Shown here: in pieces, positions 41,323-50,462 of the stretch | Layout: every line of letters starts with the position of its first letter | Position numbering within the stretch: position 1 is the first letter of the stretch | Source: Eubacteriales bacterium | Lineage (GTDB): Bacteria; Bacillota; Clostridia; Lachnospirales; Lachnospiraceae | NCBI GenBank assembly: GCA_030536995.1 | Contig: JAUNOY010000006.1 | Location: 62,001-126,000, forward strand | DNA length: 64,000 nt | Direction of reading: 5' to 3' | Notes under the pieces: model-generated | Told to the model about the DNA's origin: nothing | The model's database searches: none | Seen by the model: the letters and a program-made list of their open reading frames with translations, nothing else | Made by a program: the position numbers and the translations under genes

Positions 41323-42471
41323 ATGGGAACTGGTCTGGAAGACCTGTATGTCATCCGCGGAAATAAGAAACTCAGATTCGGATATACCACAGGTTCTTGC
41401 GCAGCGGCTGCCTGTAAGGCGGCTACAAAAATCCTTCTTGGTAAAGAAAAGATGGAAACGGTGGAGTTGATGACACCCAAAGGAATTCTTCTTTCTCTTC
41501 AGCTGGAGGAGATTAAACAGGAAGAGAGTGCTGTAATCTGTGGTGTCCGGAAAGATGGAGGAGACGATCCGGACACCACTAATGGACTGTTAATTTTTGC
41601 CAGAGTGGAAAAGTGTCAGAAGCCGGGAATACAGCTGGATGGAGGCGTTGGAGTAGGAAGGGTGACCAGACCCGGTCTGTCTCAGGAAATCGGTGAAGCT
41701 GCCATCAATCCTGTGCCCAAAGCAATGATTCTTAAGGTGGCAGAGGAAGTTTGTCAGGAATATGATTATGAAGGTGGTCTGAAGGTAACAATTTTTGTTC
41801 CGGATGGAGAAGAAACAGCGAAGAAGACCTTTAATCCAAGACTGGGGATTTTGGGAGGGATTTCTATTCTCGGAACATCGGGAATCGTGGAGCCGATGAG
41901 TGAGGCGGCTCTCATCGAAAGTATTCGTGTGGAAATGCGACAGCGCCATGCTCAGGGAGAAGAGTACATTCTTGCCACCCCGGGAAATTATGGCGCAGAT
42001 TATCTCAGAGAGCATATGACACTTCCCTATGAAAAAAATATCAAGTGCAGTAACTATGTCGGAGAAACGATTGATATGGCTGTTGATATGGGGGTTAAGG
42101 GGATTTTGTTTGTTGCTCATATCGGTAAATTTGTGAAGCTTGCATCGGGGATTATGAATACCCATTCTCACAGTGCAGATGCCAGAATGGAAACGATTGC
42201 TTCCAATGCCATCCGGGCAGGAGCGCCTCTTGCGTGTGCGAAAAAAATTCTTGAAGGAACGACCACAGACGAAGCGCTTGATATTCTTTCGGAGTATGGA
42301 TTTTTGGAAAAGACTATGGAAGAGATTTTGTCCCGTATCCAATATTATCTTAATCATCGATCTTATTCTCGGATTCTTCTTGGGGCAGTTGTGTTTAACA
42401 ATATCTATGGCTATCTTGGGCAGACAGAGGATGCGGGGGAACTTATTAAACAGATTAACAAAGAAAAATAA
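41323..42471 (+). CDS. cbiD: Cobalt-precorrin-5B C1-methyltransferase
   Basis: A 382-residue CbiD, the enzyme of the anaerobic cobalamin route that methylates C1 of cobalt-precorrin-5B. Diagnostic segments are LRFGYTTGSCAAAACKAATKILL near the N-terminus, DGGDDPDTTNGLLIFA, GGVGVGRVTRPGL and LGTSGIVEPMSEAAL. It is the first gene after the cobalamin riboswitch and AAAGGAGAGG precedes the ATG. Its presence, with CbiG, marks the oxygen-independent pathway. Length is normal. Confidence 0.96.
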   Translation: MGTGLEDLYVIRGNKKLRFGYTTGSCAAAACKAATKILLGKEKMETVELMTPKGILLSLQLEEIKQEESAVICGVRKDGGDDPDTTNGLLIFARVEKCQKPGIQLDGGVGVGRVTRPGLSQEIGEAAINPVPKAMILKVAEEVCQEYDYEGGLKVTIFVPDGEETAKKTFNPRLGILGGISILGTSGIVEPMSEAALIESIRVEMRQRHAQGEEYILATPGNYGADYLREHMTLPYEKNIKCSNYVGETIDMAVDMGVKGILFVAHIGKFVKLASGIMNTHSHSADARMETIASNAIRAGAPLACAKKILEGTTTDEALDILSEYGFLEKTMEEILSRIQYYLNHRSYSRILLGAVVFNNIYGYLGQTEDAGELIKQINKEK

Positions 42472-42498
42472 TTATTATACAGAAGGAGACATACTACT

Positions 42499-43257
42499 AT
42501 GGTACATTTTGTAGGAGCAGGTCCGGGAGCACCGGATCTTATTACAGTAAGAGGAAAAGCACTTTTGGAGGAAGCAGATGTGGTAATTTACGCAGGTTCG
42601 CTTGTGAATCCACAACTTCTGGAATATACAAAAGACATCTGCACTATTCATAACAGCGCCAGAATGACTCTGGAAGAGGTTATTTCTGTTATGGAAAAAG
42701 CTGAGGCAGCAGGAAAGACCACTGTTCGCCTTCACACAGGCGACCCTTGTATTTACGGGGCAATCCGCGAGCAGATGGACATTCTGGATGAGAAAGGCAT
42801 TGCTTATGACTACTGTCCGGGTGTCAGTGCATTCTGCGGCGCGGCCAGCGCGCTGAATTTGGAATACACTCTGCCGGAGATTTCCCAGAGTGTTGTAATC
42901 ACCAGAATGGAGGGAAGAACTCCGGTTCCGTCAAAGGAGAGTATTCAGTCCTTTGCAGCACACAATGCCTCTATGGTTATTTTCCTGAGCACGGGTATGC
43001 TGGAAGAACTGAGTCGTCGTCTCATTGAAGGCGGATATACGGCAGATACTCCGGCTGCCATTGTTTATAAGGCAACCTGGCCGGATGAGAAAAAATTTAT
43101 CTGTACAGTAGGAACTCTTGCGCAGACAGCCAAAGAAAATGATATTACAAAAACAGCCCTTATGATTGTCGGAGATACGGTAGCTGCCGCGCATTACGAG
43201 CGTTCTAAACTCTATGACCCGACTTTTACCACGGAGTTTCGGGAAGCAATAAAATAA
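42499..43257 (+). CDS. cbiF: Cobalt-precorrin-4 C11-methyltransferase
   Basis: A 252-residue tetrapyrrole methylase (TP_methylase fold). VHFVGAGPGAPDLITVRGKALLEEADVVIYAGSLV is the CbiF/CobM-type start, and RLHTGDPCIYGAIREQMDIL holds the conserved SAM-site GDP motif; PGVSAFCGAASAL follows. It transfers a methyl group to C11. AGAAGGAG precedes the ATG and the gene is 27 bp after cbiD. The aerobic homologue is CobM; the surrounding genes show that the anaerobic version is meant. Confidence 0.95.
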   Translation: MVHFVGAGPGAPDLITVRGKALLEEADVVIYAGSLVNPQLLEYTKDICTIHNSARMTLEEVISVMEKAEAAGKTTVRLHTGDPCIYGAIREQMDILDEKGIAYDYCPGVSAFCGAASALNLEYTLPEISQSVVITRMEGRTPVPSKESIQSFAAHNASMVIFLSTGMLEELSRRLIEGGYTADTPAAIVYKATWPDEKKFICTVGTLAQTAKENDITKTALMIVGDTVAAAHYERSKLYDPTFTTEFREAIK

Positions 43258-43272
43258 GAAGGCCAATTTTTT

Positions 43273-44340
43273 ATGAAAATATCAATGATATGTTTCAGCC
43301 TCACAGGCTTTGCAACAGGCAGCCGCTTAAAGGAAGCATTGGAGACTGAAAATTACCGGGTTACACTGGATAAAAAAAGCAGATACCTGCCGGATGCTAT
43401 TGCGTACAGTACAGGGGAGTGGGCAGCGGAGCAGTTTCAAAAAGCGGACGCCCTGATTTTTATCGGAGCCTGTGGAATTGCAGTGAGAAGCATTGCACCT
43501 TATATTGTGAGCAAGAAAAAAGATCCGGCAGTGCTTGTAGTTGACGAGTGCGGGAAATTTGTGATTTCTCTTCTTTCCGGACATCTTGGAGGGGCAAATG
43601 AATTAACGGAAATGGTTTCCGAAGTTCTTGGAGCTCAGAGTGTTGTGACAACTGCCACAGATTTGCACGGCAGGTTTGCAGTGGATGTTTTTGCAAAGAA
43701 GAATCAGGCGGAAATCCGGAACATGACAGCCGCAAAGGAAGTTTCAGCGGCAATTCTTGCAGGAGAGCCAGTTGGGTTTTACAGTGAATTTCCTTGGGAG
43801 GGAGCGCTTCCCGATGGTCTGGTTCGCTGTGATAAAAATGGCTTTCCTGCAGATAAAGAAGGCTCCGGGGAAGTTCCGGAAGCGGGCGTGGCTGTGACCA
43901 TTCACAAAAGCTGTCAGCCATTTCCTTCCACAACAGCGGTAATTCCTAAGGTTTTGTATCTGGGAATGGGCTGTAAAAAAGGAAAAGACAGGGAAACCAT
44001 TGCCAATGAAGCGCAAAAAATGCTGAACAGAAATGATTTTTGCAAAGAAGCATTTCAAAAAATTGTAAGTATTGATTTAAAAAAAGAAGAACAGGGAATT
44101 CTTTCGCTGGCTGAGAGCTGGGGGATTCCCTTTGAGACATACAGTTCGCAGGAACTTCTGGCAGTGCCGGGAGAGTTTACTCCGTCCTCATTTGTAAAAG
44201 GAATTACCGGGGTTGATAATGTCTGTGAGCGAAGCGCAGTTCTGGCATCGGAAAATGGCAGACTGCTTCAGAAAAAAAGAGGCGAAAACGGCGTGACGAC
44301 AGCTGTGGCAGCGAAAGAATGGAGGATAAGATTTGAATAA
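43273..44340 (+). CDS. cbiG: Cobalt-precorrin-5A hydrolase
   Basis: A 355-residue CbiG, which opens the ring-A delta-lactone and releases acetaldehyde in the anaerobic pathway. The N-terminal domain has ALIFIGACGIAVRSIAPYI and VVDECGKFVISLLSGHLGGANEL; the central linker is variable; the C-terminal domain carries LYLGMGCKKGKDRETI and the GVDNVCERSAVLAS motif. It follows cbiF by 15 bp and overlaps cbiH by 8 bp. All domains are present. Confidence 0.94.
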   Translation: MKISMICFSLTGFATGSRLKEALETENYRVTLDKKSRYLPDAIAYSTGEWAAEQFQKADALIFIGACGIAVRSIAPYIVSKKKDPAVLVVDECGKFVISLLSGHLGGANELTEMVSEVLGAQSVVTTATDLHGRFAVDVFAKKNQAEIRNMTAAKEVSAAILAGEPVGFYSEFPWEGALPDGLVRCDKNGFPADKEGSGEVPEAGVAVTIHKSCQPFPSTTAVIPKVLYLGMGCKKGKDRETIANEAQKMLNRNDFCKEAFQKIVSIDLKKEEQGILSLAESWGIPFETYSSQELLAVPGEFTPSSFVKGITGVDNVCERSAVLASENGRLLQKKRGENGVTTAVAAKEWRIRFE

Positions 44341-45064
44341 ATTATATGTAATCGGTATTGGACCTGGTGCATACGACCAGATGACAGGAAAGGCAATCCG
44401 GGCTATGAATGAAAGCGATGTTATCATCGGATATACCGTATATGTAAACCTTGTAAAAGACCATTTTCCGGGGAAAGAATTTCTCACTACCCCTATGAAA
44501 AAAGAAGTAGACCGTTGTGTCCTTGCCTTTGAGGAGGCAAAAAAAGGAAAAACCGTTTCCATGATCTGTAGTGGCGATGCGGGAGTTTACGGAATGGCTG
44601 GTCTTATGTACGAGATTGGTGTGAATTATCCGGAAACACAGCTGGAGATCATCCCCGGTGTAACTGCAGCCCTGGGAGGAGCTGCAGTCCTTGGCGCGCC
44701 GCTGATTCACGATTTCTGTCTGATCAGCTTAAGCGACCTTCTTACACCGTGGGAAAAAATCGAGGCAAGACTTCTGGCAGCAGCCAAGGCTGATTTCGCA
44801 GTCTGCCTTTACAACCCATCCAGTAAGAAACGTCACGATTACCTTCAGAAAGCCTGCGATTTGATGATGCAGTACAAATCTCCGGAAACAATCTGCGGAA
44901 TTGTCTCAAACATTGCAAGAGAGGGGGAGGAATCCCGGGTTATGACTTTAAAAGAACTGCGTGACACAAAAGTAGATATGTTTACTACTGTATTTGTGGG
45001 GAATTCCGAGACAAAAGAACTGAATCATAAAATGGTAACGCCAAGAGGATACAGAAATGTATAA
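44333..45064 (+). CDS. cbiH: Cobalt-precorrin-3B C17-methyltransferase
   Basis: A 243-residue tetrapyrrole methylase that methylates C17 with ring contraction. LYVIGIGPGAYDQMTGKAIRAMNESDVIIGYTVYVNLV and CSGDAGVYGMAGLMYEIG are the CobJ/CbiH signatures, with PGVTAALGGAAVLGAPLIHDFCLISLSDLLTPW further on. Start is TTG 44333, inside the end of cbiG, with GGAGGATAAG upstream. Its last codons overlap the ATG of the next gene by 8 bp. No fused ferredoxin or CbiH60-like extension is present. Confidence 0.94.
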   Translation: MNKLYVIGIGPGAYDQMTGKAIRAMNESDVIIGYTVYVNLVKDHFPGKEFLTTPMKKEVDRCVLAFEEAKKGKTVSMICSGDAGVYGMAGLMYEIGVNYPETQLEIIPGVTAALGGAAVLGAPLIHDFCLISLSDLLTPWEKIEARLLAAAKADFAVCLYNPSSKKRHDYLQKACDLMMQYKSPETICGIVSNIAREGEESRVMTLKELRDTKVDMFTTVFVGNSETKELNHKMVTPRGYRNV

Positions 45065-47033
45065 AGTTCTTGTTTTTGCAGGTACGACAGAGGGTTATGA
45101 AATCAGTCGTTTTCTGGCGAAGTATGAAGTTCCGGTGTATGTGTGTACAGCAACAGACTACGGCGGAAAGGTTCTGGAAGAAACCAGGTATCTTAAGATA
45201 AGCCCGGGAAGACTGGACGAAGAAAAAATGGAAGAACTTTTTCGGGAGATAAGTCCGGAAATCATTCTGGATGCGACTCACCCCTATGCAGCAGAGGTGA
45301 CTGCAAATATAAGAAATGCCTGTGAAAAGGCAGGTTTTCCCTGTCTGCGTGTATTGAGAGAAGAGGGAAAACAGGAAGGACAGGCAGTTTACGTGGAATC
45401 TACGGAAGCTGCGGCAGAGTATTTAAAAGGGACGCAGGGAAATGTACTTCTCACAACAGGAAGTAAGGAACTGAATAAATTTACAGGGATTCCCGATTAT
45501 CGGAATCGTTTATTTGCCCGAGTGCTTTCCCTTCCTTCAGTGGCAGAAACCTGCAGCAATCTTGGCTTTGAGGGAAAACATCTTATTGGAATGCAGGGAC
45601 CATTCAGCAAGGAGCTGAATAAAGCCATGCTTCTCCAGTTTGAATGTAAATATCTTGTGACAAAGGATACAGGAAAAGCAGGAGGCTTTCAGGAAAAAAT
45701 CGATGCAGCTCTGGAATGCGGCGTCACTCCGATTATCATTGGAAGACCTGTGAAAGAAGAAGGAATGTCTCTGGCAGAGTGCAAAGCGTATCTGACAAAG
45801 AAATTTCAAATAGACAGAAAGCCCCATATTACCCTTCTTGGCATTGGTATGGGCAACCAGAATACTTTCACGATAGAAGGAAAAAGAGCGGTAGAACAGG
45901 CGGATTTACTAATCGGCGCAAGACGGATGGTGGAGGCGGCAGCCTTGTCCGGGCAGAAGACTCTCTGTGAATATCGAAGTGAGGTTATTGCAGATTACAT
46001 AAAAGAGCATCCGGAATATGACAGGATTGTGGTTGCTTTATCTGGAGATGTCGGTTTTTGCAGTGGAGCGAAAAAGCTGGTGGAACTTTTAAATGGTGAG
46101 GTAGAAATTCTTTGTGGAATATCTTCTGTAAACTATTTCATGTCAAAAATCGGGCTTTCGTGGGATGATGCAAAAATCCTAAGCGCCCATGGGAAGAGTT
46201 GCAATCTGATTCATTATATTAAGCACAACCAGAAAGTGTTTTCTATTTTAGGAACAGGAGACGGCGTAGCAGAACTGGCAAAAAAACTGGTTTTCTACGG
46301 AATGGGAGAGGTCATTCTTCATGTGGGAGAACGTCTTTCCTATAAAGATGAAGCTATTTTTTCGAAAAAAGCAAGAGAACTTACGAATTATCAGGGAGAT
46401 GCGTTAAGTGTCATTTGTGCATATAACGTGGAGGCTGTACCTCAAAATACGGTCCATGGAATTTCCGATGAGGAATTTATTCGTGGAAAAGCGCCAATGA
46501 CAAAGGAAGAAGTTCGTACGATTTCTCTTTCAAAACTGAAACTTCAGGAAGATTCTGTTTGCTACGATGTAGGAGCAGGAACTGGTTCTGTTTCAATTGA
46601 AATGTCTCTTTGCGCCCATCAGGGTGAAGTATATGCCATTGAGAAAAAAGATGAGGCAGTGGAGCTTTTAAAGGAAAACAAGAAAAAGTTTGCAGCAGAC
46701 AATCTTACTATAGTTTCCGGACTGGCTCCGGAGGCTATGAGAAATCTTCCAGCCCCGACGCATGCTTTTATCGGCGGTTCATCGGGAAATCTGAAGGAAA
46801 TAGTAAAACTTCTCGTTGAAAAAAATAAAAGTATCAGAATTGTTATAAACTGTATTACCCTGGAAACGGTATCTGAGGCATTGGAAGCGGCAAAAGAATT
46901 TGCCTTTGATACGAATGAAATTGTTCAGCTGGGAGCGGCACGCTCCAGGGCGATCGGTCCGTATCATATGATGATGGGAGAGAATCCTATTTATATTATT
47001 ACACTTCAGAATCCGGGAAAGGAGACGCTATGA
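45057..47033 (+). CDS. Triple fusion: precorrin-6A reductase, C5- and C15-methyltransferase/decarboxylase
   Basis: A 658-residue protein made of three cobalamin enzymes in series. Residues 1 to about 255 are CobK/CbiJ (KVLVFAGTTEGYEISRFLAKY, DATHPYAAEVTANIRNAC, GMQGPFSKELN). Residues about 257-460 are CbiE (ITLLGIGMGNQNTFTIEGKRAVEQADLLIGARRM, SGDVGFCSGAKKL). Residues about 466-658 are CbiT (HGISDEEFIRGKAPMTKEEVR, DVGAGTGSVSIEMS, FIGGSSGNLKEIV). CbiE-CbiT fusions (CobL type) are common; adding the reductase at the front joins consecutive steps from precorrin-6A to precorrin-8. The reading frame is uninterrupted. It overlaps the genes on both sides. Confidence 0.92.
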   Translation: MYKVLVFAGTTEGYEISRFLAKYEVPVYVCTATDYGGKVLEETRYLKISPGRLDEEKMEELFREISPEIILDATHPYAAEVTANIRNACEKAGFPCLRVLREEGKQEGQAVYVESTEAAAEYLKGTQGNVLLTTGSKELNKFTGIPDYRNRLFARVLSLPSVAETCSNLGFEGKHLIGMQGPFSKELNKAMLLQFECKYLVTKDTGKAGGFQEKIDAALECGVTPIIIGRPVKEEGMSLAECKAYLTKKFQIDRKPHITLLGIGMGNQNTFTIEGKRAVEQADLLIGARRMVEAAALSGQKTLCEYRSEVIADYIKEHPEYDRIVVALSGDVGFCSGAKKLVELLNGEVEILCGISSVNYFMSKIGLSWDDAKILSAHGKSCNLIHYIKHNQKVFSILGTGDGVAELAKKLVFYGMGEVILHVGERLSYKDEAIFSKKARELTNYQGDALSVICAYNVEAVPQNTVHGISDEEFIRGKAPMTKEEVRTISLSKLKLQEDSVCYDVGAGTGSVSIEMSLCAHQGEVYAIEKKDEAVELLKENKKKFAADNLTIVSGLAPEAMRNLPAPTHAFIGGSSGNLKEIVKLLVEKNKSIRIVINCITLETVSEALEAAKEFAFDTNEIVQLGAARSRAIGPYHMMMGENPIYIITLQNPGKETL

Positions 47034-48436
47034 AAATACCGAGAATCCTTCTGGCAGCAGGAGCGAGCGGAAGTGGGAAGACTCTGATTACCTGCGGGCT
47101 TCTTCAGGCACTGGTGAACAGGGGCATGAAAGTGGCATCTTTTAAGTGCGGGCCGGATTATATTGACCCTATGTTTCATTCCAGAGTCATTGGGACAAAA
47201 TCCAGAAACCTTGACACTTTTTTTACAGGAAGGGAAAAAACAAGAGAGCTTTTGGCTGTGAACAGCGAGGGGTGTGACCTTGCTGTTATGGAAGGTGTTA
47301 TGGGCTATTACGACGGAGTGGGCGGAACATCCACGATGGCAAGCGCTTACGATTTGGCTGACAGTACGGATACGCCGGTGATTCTTATAGTAAACAGCAA
47401 GGGAATGAGCCTTTCTCTTCTTGCCTATATCAAAGGATTTCTGGAATATAAAAAGGACAGCTGTATTAAAGGGGTTATCTTTAATCAGATGTCGCCTATG
47501 CTTTATCCGCGGATGAAAGAGGCAGTGGAAAAAGAACTGGAAATTTCGGTATATGGCTATGTTCCAAGGGTGGAGGACTGTGTGATAGAGAGCCGCCATC
47601 TGGGGCTTGTCCTTCCGGAGGAAATTCCAGAATTGAAGGATCGACTGATGCGTCTTGCTGATATTCTGGAAAAAAGTCTGGATATAGACGGGATTTTAAG
47701 CCTTGCATCAGGGGCAAAGGAGCTGGAAAACCCTGTAGAAAAGGAAGGGGCGGAAATATGCTCGTGGCGGCTTCCTGAAAACGTACGCCTGGCAGTAGCC
47801 GATGACGAAGCTTTTTGCTTTTTTTATGAGGACAACCTTCGTCTTCTGGAGGAGATGGGAGCGGAGCTTGTGCGGTTTTCTCCTATGCGGGACGCCGAAG
47901 TGCCGCAAGATGCGGACGGGCTTCTTCTGTATGGAGGATATCCGGAATTAAATGCAAAAAAACTGGAAGACAACTGTTCCATGCGAAAGGATATCAGAGA
48001 AAAAATGCTGTCTGGAATGCCATGCATGGCAGAGTGCGGTGGTTTCATGTACCTTCACGAAGAGATGGAGGATATGGAGGGGAAATTTCGCCGTATGGCA
48101 GGGGTGATTTCCGGTAACGCCTACAGGACGCCGAAGCTCACGAGATTTGGATATATTACGCTGACGCTAAAAGAAGGGGAAACAGTTTTCGGGGTGAATC
48201 CCGGAAAACTTCCTGCCCATGAATTTCATTATTTTGATTCGGATAACTGTGGAGTTTCTTTTCGCGCAGATAAGCCGTTAAGTAAAAGGGGATGGGACTG
48301 TATCCATGGAAATGACCGTCTGATGGCGGGATTTCCCCATCTGTATTATTACGGAAATCCCTGTCTTGTACAGGCGTTTCTGAAAAAATGTCTGGAATAT
48401 AAAAAAGAACGTCAGGGAGGAAAGGTTCATGTATAG
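47030..48436 (+). CDS. cbiA: Cobyrinate a,c-diamide synthase
   Basis: A 468-residue glutamine-dependent amidotransferase that amidates side chains a and c of cobyrinate with ATP. The N-terminal P-loop-like motif is LLAAGASGSGKTLITCGLLQAL and KCGPDYIDPMFH is the CbiA signature; the C-terminal class I glutaminase domain has the nucleophile cysteine in GMPCMAECGGFMYLHEEM and a histidine in LPAHEFHYFDSD. ATG 47030 overlaps the stop of the fusion gene (ATGA) and its own end overlaps cbiB by 8 bp. Confidence 0.95.
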   Translation: MKIPRILLAAGASGSGKTLITCGLLQALVNRGMKVASFKCGPDYIDPMFHSRVIGTKSRNLDTFFTGREKTRELLAVNSEGCDLAVMEGVMGYYDGVGGTSTMASAYDLADSTDTPVILIVNSKGMSLSLLAYIKGFLEYKKDSCIKGVIFNQMSPMLYPRMKEAVEKELEISVYGYVPRVEDCVIESRHLGLVLPEEIPELKDRLMRLADILEKSLDIDGILSLASGAKELENPVEKEGAEICSWRLPENVRLAVADDEAFCFFYEDNLRLLEEMGAELVRFSPMRDAEVPQDADGLLLYGGYPELNAKKLEDNCSMRKDIREKMLSGMPCMAECGGFMYLHEEMEDMEGKFRRMAGVISGNAYRTPKLTRFGYITLTLKEGETVFGVNPGKLPAHEFHYFDSDNCGVSFRADKPLSKRGWDCIHGNDRLMAGFPHLYYYGNPCLVQAFLKKCLEYKKERQGGKVHV

Positions 48437-49391
48437 TCTCATTGCTTTGGCAGCGGGTTTTTTAATAGATTTACTGATAGGGGATCCAAGATGGCTTTAC
48501 CATCCTGTCTGCATAATTGGAAATCTTATTTCCTTTCTGGAGAAGGGAATCCGCGGAATCTTTCCGAAATCAAAAAGAGGAGAACTGGCGGGAGGCATTT
48601 TTGAAGTGGTGCTCGTCTGTGCGCTGAGCTTTGGTATTCCATTTCTGGCTGTGCGCTTTTTATACGGGATTTCTGTCTGGGCAGGGTTGGCACTGGAAAC
48701 TTTCTGGTGCAGTCAGCTTCTGGCGACAAAATCCCTGAAAACAGAAAGTATGAAGGTTTATGACAGACTGAAAAACGGAACAATTGAGGAAGCCCGTTAT
48801 GCAGTTTCTATGATTGTAGGCAGGGATACGCAGGAGCTTACGGAAGAAGGAGTGACAAAAGCAGCGGTGGAGACAATTGCGGAAAATTCCTCAGATGGAA
48901 TTATTGCCCCCATGTTTTATATGGCAATCGGCGGAATAGGACTGATGTTCCTTTATAAAGGTATTAATACAATGGATTCCATGCTTGGATACAAGAACGA
49001 AAAATATCTGTATTTCGGGCGTTTTGCTGCGAAGCTTGACGATGTGGCAAACTATATTCCGGCAAGAATATCAGGCTGGCTTATGGCTTTCGCTACAGTT
49101 TTTGTTGGAATGGATACGAAGAATGCCATAAAGATTTACAGAAGAGACAAACACAATCATGCAAGCCCTAATTCTGCACAGACAGAAGCAGCAATGGCAG
49201 GCGCTCTTGGAATTCAACTTGCAGGAAATGCATATTATTTTGGGAAATTATACGAAAAACCGACGATAGGAGATAAAATAAGAGAAGTAGAGACGGAAGA
49301 TATAAAAAGAGCCAACTCTCTTCTCTACGCAACCTGTTTTCTGGGACTGGCGGTTTTTCTGGGAGCAGCTCTGGGAATCAGGATGCTCTGA
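48429..49391 (+). CDS. cbiB: Adenosylcobinamide-phosphate synthase
   Basis: A 320-residue integral membrane protein (about five to eight helices) that joins aminopropanol phosphate to adenosylcobyric acid. Signatures are LIDLLIGDPRWLYHPV near the start, MIVGRDTQELTEEGVTKAAVETIAENSSDGIIAPMFY in the middle and RDKHNHASPNSAQTEAAMAGALGIQL near the C-terminus. AGGAGGAAAGG lies before the ATG. The next gene, cobD, provides its aminopropanol phosphate substrate. Confidence 0.95.
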   Translation: MYSLIALAAGFLIDLLIGDPRWLYHPVCIIGNLISFLEKGIRGIFPKSKRGELAGGIFEVVLVCALSFGIPFLAVRFLYGISVWAGLALETFWCSQLLATKSLKTESMKVYDRLKNGTIEEARYAVSMIVGRDTQELTEEGVTKAAVETIAENSSDGIIAPMFYMAIGGIGLMFLYKGINTMDSMLGYKNEKYLYFGRFAAKLDDVANYIPARISGWLMAFATVFVGMDTKNAIKIYRRDKHNHASPNSAQTEAAMAGALGIQLAGNAYYFGKLYEKPTIGDKIREVETEDIKRANSLLYATCFLGLAVFLGAALGIRML

Positions 49392-49409
49392 TACATAGGA
49401 GACGAAACA

Positions 49410-50453
49410 ATGATGAAACACGTACACGGCGGAGATGTTTACAAATATAAAAACTGTCTGGACTTTTCTGCAAACTGTAACCCGCTTGGGACGCCTGAGA
49501 GGGTGAAACAGGCAATTATTGAAAGTGTGGAAAGGCTGGAGGATTACCCTGAGGTTGGCTGCGGGAGATTAAAGGAAGCCATTGCTCAGTATGAACAGGT
49601 TGAGAAGAAAGAAGTAATCTGCGGGAATGGAGCTGCAGAATTGATTTACTCTCTGTGCAGGGCAAAAAAACCGAAAAAAGCCCTTCTTCCTGCCCCTACT
49701 TTTGCAGAATATGAGCAGGCACTTTCCAGTGTAGACTGTGAGATTCGATATTTTTTTCTGGAAGAGAAAGAAGATTTCAGAGTAAAAGAATCTTATCTGG
49801 AAGCTCTTACAGATGATCTGGATATACTGTTTCTCTGCAATCCCAATAATCCTACAGGAATTCTTATGGAACGGGATTTTCTGGAAAAGGTTCTGCTTCG
49901 CTGCAGGGATAAGGGAATCTTCGCGGTAGTGGACGAGTGTTTTCTGGATTTTGTCAGGGAACCGGAGAATTATACGCTGAAAGCACATTTGAAAGAATAT
50001 AAACATCTGTTTATTCTGAAAGCTTTTACAAAGCGCTATGCCATTGCAGGCGTCCGTCTGGGTTACGGGCTTTGCGCGGATGAAAAAATTCTTGAGCAGA
50101 TGGAGCTTATGACACAGCCCTGGAATGTATCTGCTATGGCTCAGGCGGCAGGACTTGCAGCCCTGAAGGAAACAGATTATGTAGAAGCAGGACGAAAGCT
50201 CGTCTTTGAGGAAGCAGAATATATGAAAAGAGAAATGGAGAAGCTGGGGCTTAAGGTTTTTCCCTCTCAGGCAAATTATATCTTTTTAAAAGGACCGGAG
50301 ATGCTTTTTGAGCAGTGTGTGGAAAAAGGAATTTTGATTCGCGACTGCAGCAATTATCCGGGGCTTTCAAAAGGATATTTCCGAGTGGCAGTGAAGCGTC
50401 ACGAAAGGAATGTGAAACTGATCGAAGTTCTTAAGGAAATCGTACAGAAGTGA
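49410..50453 (+). CDS. cobD: L-threonine-O-3-phosphate decarboxylase
   Basis: A 347-residue fold-type I PLP enzyme that makes (R)-1-aminopropan-2-yl phosphate for the nucleotide loop of cobalamin. HGGDVYKYKNCLDFSANCNPLGTP is the CobD-type start, distinguishing it from histidinol-phosphate aminotransferase, which it otherwise resembles. The PLP-binding region shows CNPNNPTGILMERDFL and the Schiff-base lysine in FILKAFTKRYAIAGVRLGYG. It starts 18 bp after cbiB and ends 9 bp before cbiP. Confidence 0.92.
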   Translation: MMKHVHGGDVYKYKNCLDFSANCNPLGTPERVKQAIIESVERLEDYPEVGCGRLKEAIAQYEQVEKKEVICGNGAAELIYSLCRAKKPKKALLPAPTFAEYEQALSSVDCEIRYFFLEEKEDFRVKESYLEALTDDLDILFLCNPNNPTGILMERDFLEKVLLRCRDKGIFAVVDECFLDFVREPENYTLKAHLKEYKHLFILKAFTKRYAIAGVRLGYGLCADEKILEQMELMTQPWNVSAMAQAAGLAALKETDYVEAGRKLVFEEAEYMKREMEKLGLKVFPSQANYIFLKGPEMLFEQCVEKGILIRDCSNYPGLSKGYFRVAVKRHERNVKLIEVLKEIVQK

Positions 50454-50462
50454 GGTTACAGT

